DNA from: Prolixibacteraceae bacterium
Lineage (GTDB): Bacteria > Bacteroidota > Bacteroidia > Bacteroidales > Prolixibacteraceae
Assembly: GCA_003537645.1 (NCBI GenBank)
Contig: DPRM01000084.1
Coordinates: 7,298 to 13,966, forward strand
Reading direction: 5' to 3'
Length of the DNA stretch: 6,669 bases
Shown: positions 5,090 through 6,669 of the stretch, one piece after another
Position numbering within the stretch: position 1 is the first letter of the stretch
How the letters are laid out: the number at the start of each line of letters is the position of its first letter
Made by a program: the position numbers and the translations under genes
The notes under the pieces: model-generated
What the model was told of the DNA's origin: nothing
What the model saw: the letters and a program-made list of their open reading frames with translations, nothing else
Databases searched by the model: none

Positions 5090-6669
5090 ATGCAACTACT
5101 TGACTTTACGCTGGGCGAATTACTTGAAAAATATGCAATAGAAGCTCCCGACAGGGAATTCATGGTTTATCCCGACCGCAATTTGCGTTTTACTTATTCG
5201 CAGTTTAACGAAAGGGTTGACCAGCTTGCCAAAGGATTATTGTACATCGGCGTTATGCCCGAAGATAAAGTGGGAATCTGGGCAAACAATGTTCCCGATT
5301 GGTTGACTTTCATGTTCGCCACCGCCAAAATCGGAGCAATTCTTGTCACTATCAATACCAGCTATAAATCTTCAGAACTCGAATACCTGCTTCAGAATGC
5401 CGACATCCACACCCTTTGCATGGTCGATGGGTTTCGCGACAGCGATTACGTGAATATGATGTTTGACCTGGTTCCTGAATTAAAAAACAGCCAGCGTGGT
5501 AACCTGAAAAGCGAAAAATTTCCGGAGCTGAAGAATGTCATTTTCATCGGGCCGCAAAAGCACCGCGGCATGTACAACACTTCCGAACTCATTCTGCTTG
5601 GTAGCCATATCGACGACATGGAACTTGAACTCATCAAGGAAAACATCAGTTGCCACGATGTTGTCAACATGCAATATACCTCCGGAACGACAGGCTTTCC
5701 AAAAGGGGTTATGCTTACCCATCACAACATTCTGAACAACGGATATGCGGCCGGCGAATGCATGAAATTCACCCATAAGGAGCGGCTGCTGGTTTGCGTG
5801 CCATTGTTCCATTGTTTTGGATGCGTGCTGGCACTTTGCGCCGTAATCACACACGGATGCACAATGGTGATGGTCGAAAACTTCGATCCGCTGATGGTTC
5901 TGGCTTCAGTAGAAAAAGAAAAATGCACTGCGCTGTATGGCGTTCCAACCATGTTTATCGCCGAACTGAACCACCCGATGTTTAGCATGTTCGATCTAAG
6001 TTCGCTGCGGACCGGAATCATGGCCGGCGCCCTCTGCCCCATCGAAACCATGAACCAGGTGATGCAGAAAATGAACATGAAAGATGTCATTATCGTTTAC
6101 GGGCTTACCGAAACTTCGCCGGGAATGACCGCCACCCGCACGCACAATTCTCCTGAAGTACGCTCCACCACTGTAGGTTTTGAATTCCCCAATGTGGAAG
6201 TCAAGATTGTAAATCCCGAAACAGGCGAAGAAAGCGCCGTTGGTGAGCAGGGCGAAATTTGCTGTCGCGGATACAACCTGATGAAAGGTTACTATAAAAA
6301 TCCGGTAGCCACTGCCAACGCGATCGACAAAGACGGCTGGCTGCATTCGGGCGATTTGGCAGTAAAAACTCCTGACGGATTTTATCGCATCACCGGCCGC
6401 ATAAAAGACATGATTATTCGCGGGGGAGAAAACATCTACCCACGCGAAATCGAAAACTTCATTTACAACATGCCCGAAGTGGAAGCTGTTGAAGTAGTTG
6501 GAGTTCCGAGCAAAAAATACGGAGAACAGGTTGGCGCTTTTATCAAACTTAAAGCCGATCAGGAATTAACTGAAGAAACAGTTCAGGAATTCTGTCGTGG
6601 TAAAATTGCCAGATACAAAATTCCACAGTTCATCTTTTTCGTAAACGAATTTCCGATGACTGCCAGCGG
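5090..6669 (+). CDS. AMP-dependent fatty-acyl-CoA synthetase (ACSF2/FadD-like), 3' end cut by window edge
   Basis: Cytoplasmic ANL-superfamily enzyme that activates a carboxylic acid with ATP to an acyl-adenylate and transfers it to CoA. The window has 526 complete codons. Motifs in order: the P-loop YTSGTTGFPKGVMLTH at 196-211, VPLFHCFG in the middle of the N-domain, the adenine-binding YGLTETSP at 337-344, GWLHSGD with the ribose-binding Asp422 at 416-422, and the hinge motif GRIKDMIIRGGENIYP at 436-451. The last visible residues are FPMTAS plus the first two bases of the next codon, so the window stops just before the usual SGK that carries the catalytic lysine. About 20-25 residues are likely missing. 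The middle and C-terminal blocks resemble human ACSF2 and bacterial medium-chain synthetases more than long-chain FadD, so a medium-chain substrate is my guess; the sequence does not settle it. It starts 25 nt after the XRE-cupin gene without a visible Shine-Dalgarno site, and is probably co-transcribed. Confidence 0.93.
   Translation, partial: MQLLDFTLGELLEKYAIEAPDREFMVYPDRNLRFTYSQFNERVDQLAKGLLYIGVMPEDKVGIWANNVPDWLTFMFATAKIGAILVTINTSYKSSELEYLLQNADIHTLCMVDGFRDSDYVNMMFDLVPELKNSQRGNLKSEKFPELKNVIFIGPQKHRGMYNTSELILLGSHIDDMELELIKENISCHDVVNMQYTSGTTGFPKGVMLTHHNILNNGYAAGECMKFTHKERLLVCVPLFHCFGCVLALCAVITHGCTMVMVENFDPLMVLASVEKEKCTALYGVPTMFIAELNHPMFSMFDLSSLRTGIMAGALCPIETMNQVMQKMNMKDVIIVYGLTETSPGMTATRTHNSPEVRSTTVGFEFPNVEVKIVNPETGEESAVGEQGEICCRGYNLMKGYYKNPVATANAIDKDGWLHSGDLAVKTPDGFYRITGRIKDMIIRGGENIYPREIENFIYNMPEVEAVEVVGVPSKKYGEQVGAFIKLKADQELTEETVQEFCRGKIARYKIPQFIFFVNEFPMTAS

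Noticed and set aside
4627..5163. Minus-strand open frame of about 178 codons opposite the XRE-cupin gene
   Set aside because: It lies over a secure HTH-cupin gene and the start of the acyl-CoA synthetase; no recognisable domain is seen in it.

Overview
The window looks like a chromosomal segment of a Bacteroidota bacterium, probably an anaerobe or facultative anaerobe of the Bacteroidales/Marinilabiliales type. The signs are a DUF6452 lipoprotein next to a DUF6048 barrel-like protein, several upstream sites that match the Bacteroidota -7 promoter consensus TAnnTTTG (exactly in three places), almost no Shine-Dalgarno sequences, and an [FeFe]-hydrogenase maturase. The genus assignment is inference.

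Layout, left to right. (1) 1-236, minus: the 5' end of lepA (elongation factor 4), cut by the window edge. (2) 237-458: a divergent promoter region. (3) 459-1578, plus: two overlapping envelope genes, a DUF6452 lipoprotein and a DUF6048 family protein. (4) 1624-1650: a hairpin terminator between convergent genes. (5) 1678-1866, minus: a 62-residue secreted protein rich in Cys and Lys, with its own promoter. (6) 1987-2322, minus: a previously hidden remnant of aspartate ammonia-lyase (aspA). It keeps the start codon, about the first 53 codons and the last 57 codons, but lacks roughly 1 kb in the middle and carries a frameshift. (7) 2331-3716, minus: an intact hydG, 8 nt upstream of the aspA remnant. 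(8) 3836-4444, plus: a seven-helix membrane protein of unknown function. (9) 4489-5064, plus: an XRE-cupin regulator, apparently made from a leaderless or nearly leaderless transcript. (10) 5090-6669, plus: an ACSF2/FadD-type acyl-CoA synthetase, cut by the window edge just before its C-terminal catalytic lysine.

How the genes work together. hydG and the aspA remnant look like the relic of an operon, read from one promoter at about 3745. HydG makes the CO/CN-bearing iron synthon for the hydrogenase H-cluster; aspartase would have released ammonia and fumarate. hydE and hydF are not in the window. The XRE-cupin gene and the acyl-CoA synthetase form a second unit, probably regulator plus fatty-acid activation enzyme. 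The DUF6452/DUF6048 pair is a third unit at the cell envelope. I found no mobile element, CRISPR array, tRNA or rRNA gene. The most notable observation is the internally deleted aspA attached to a solitary intact hydG.
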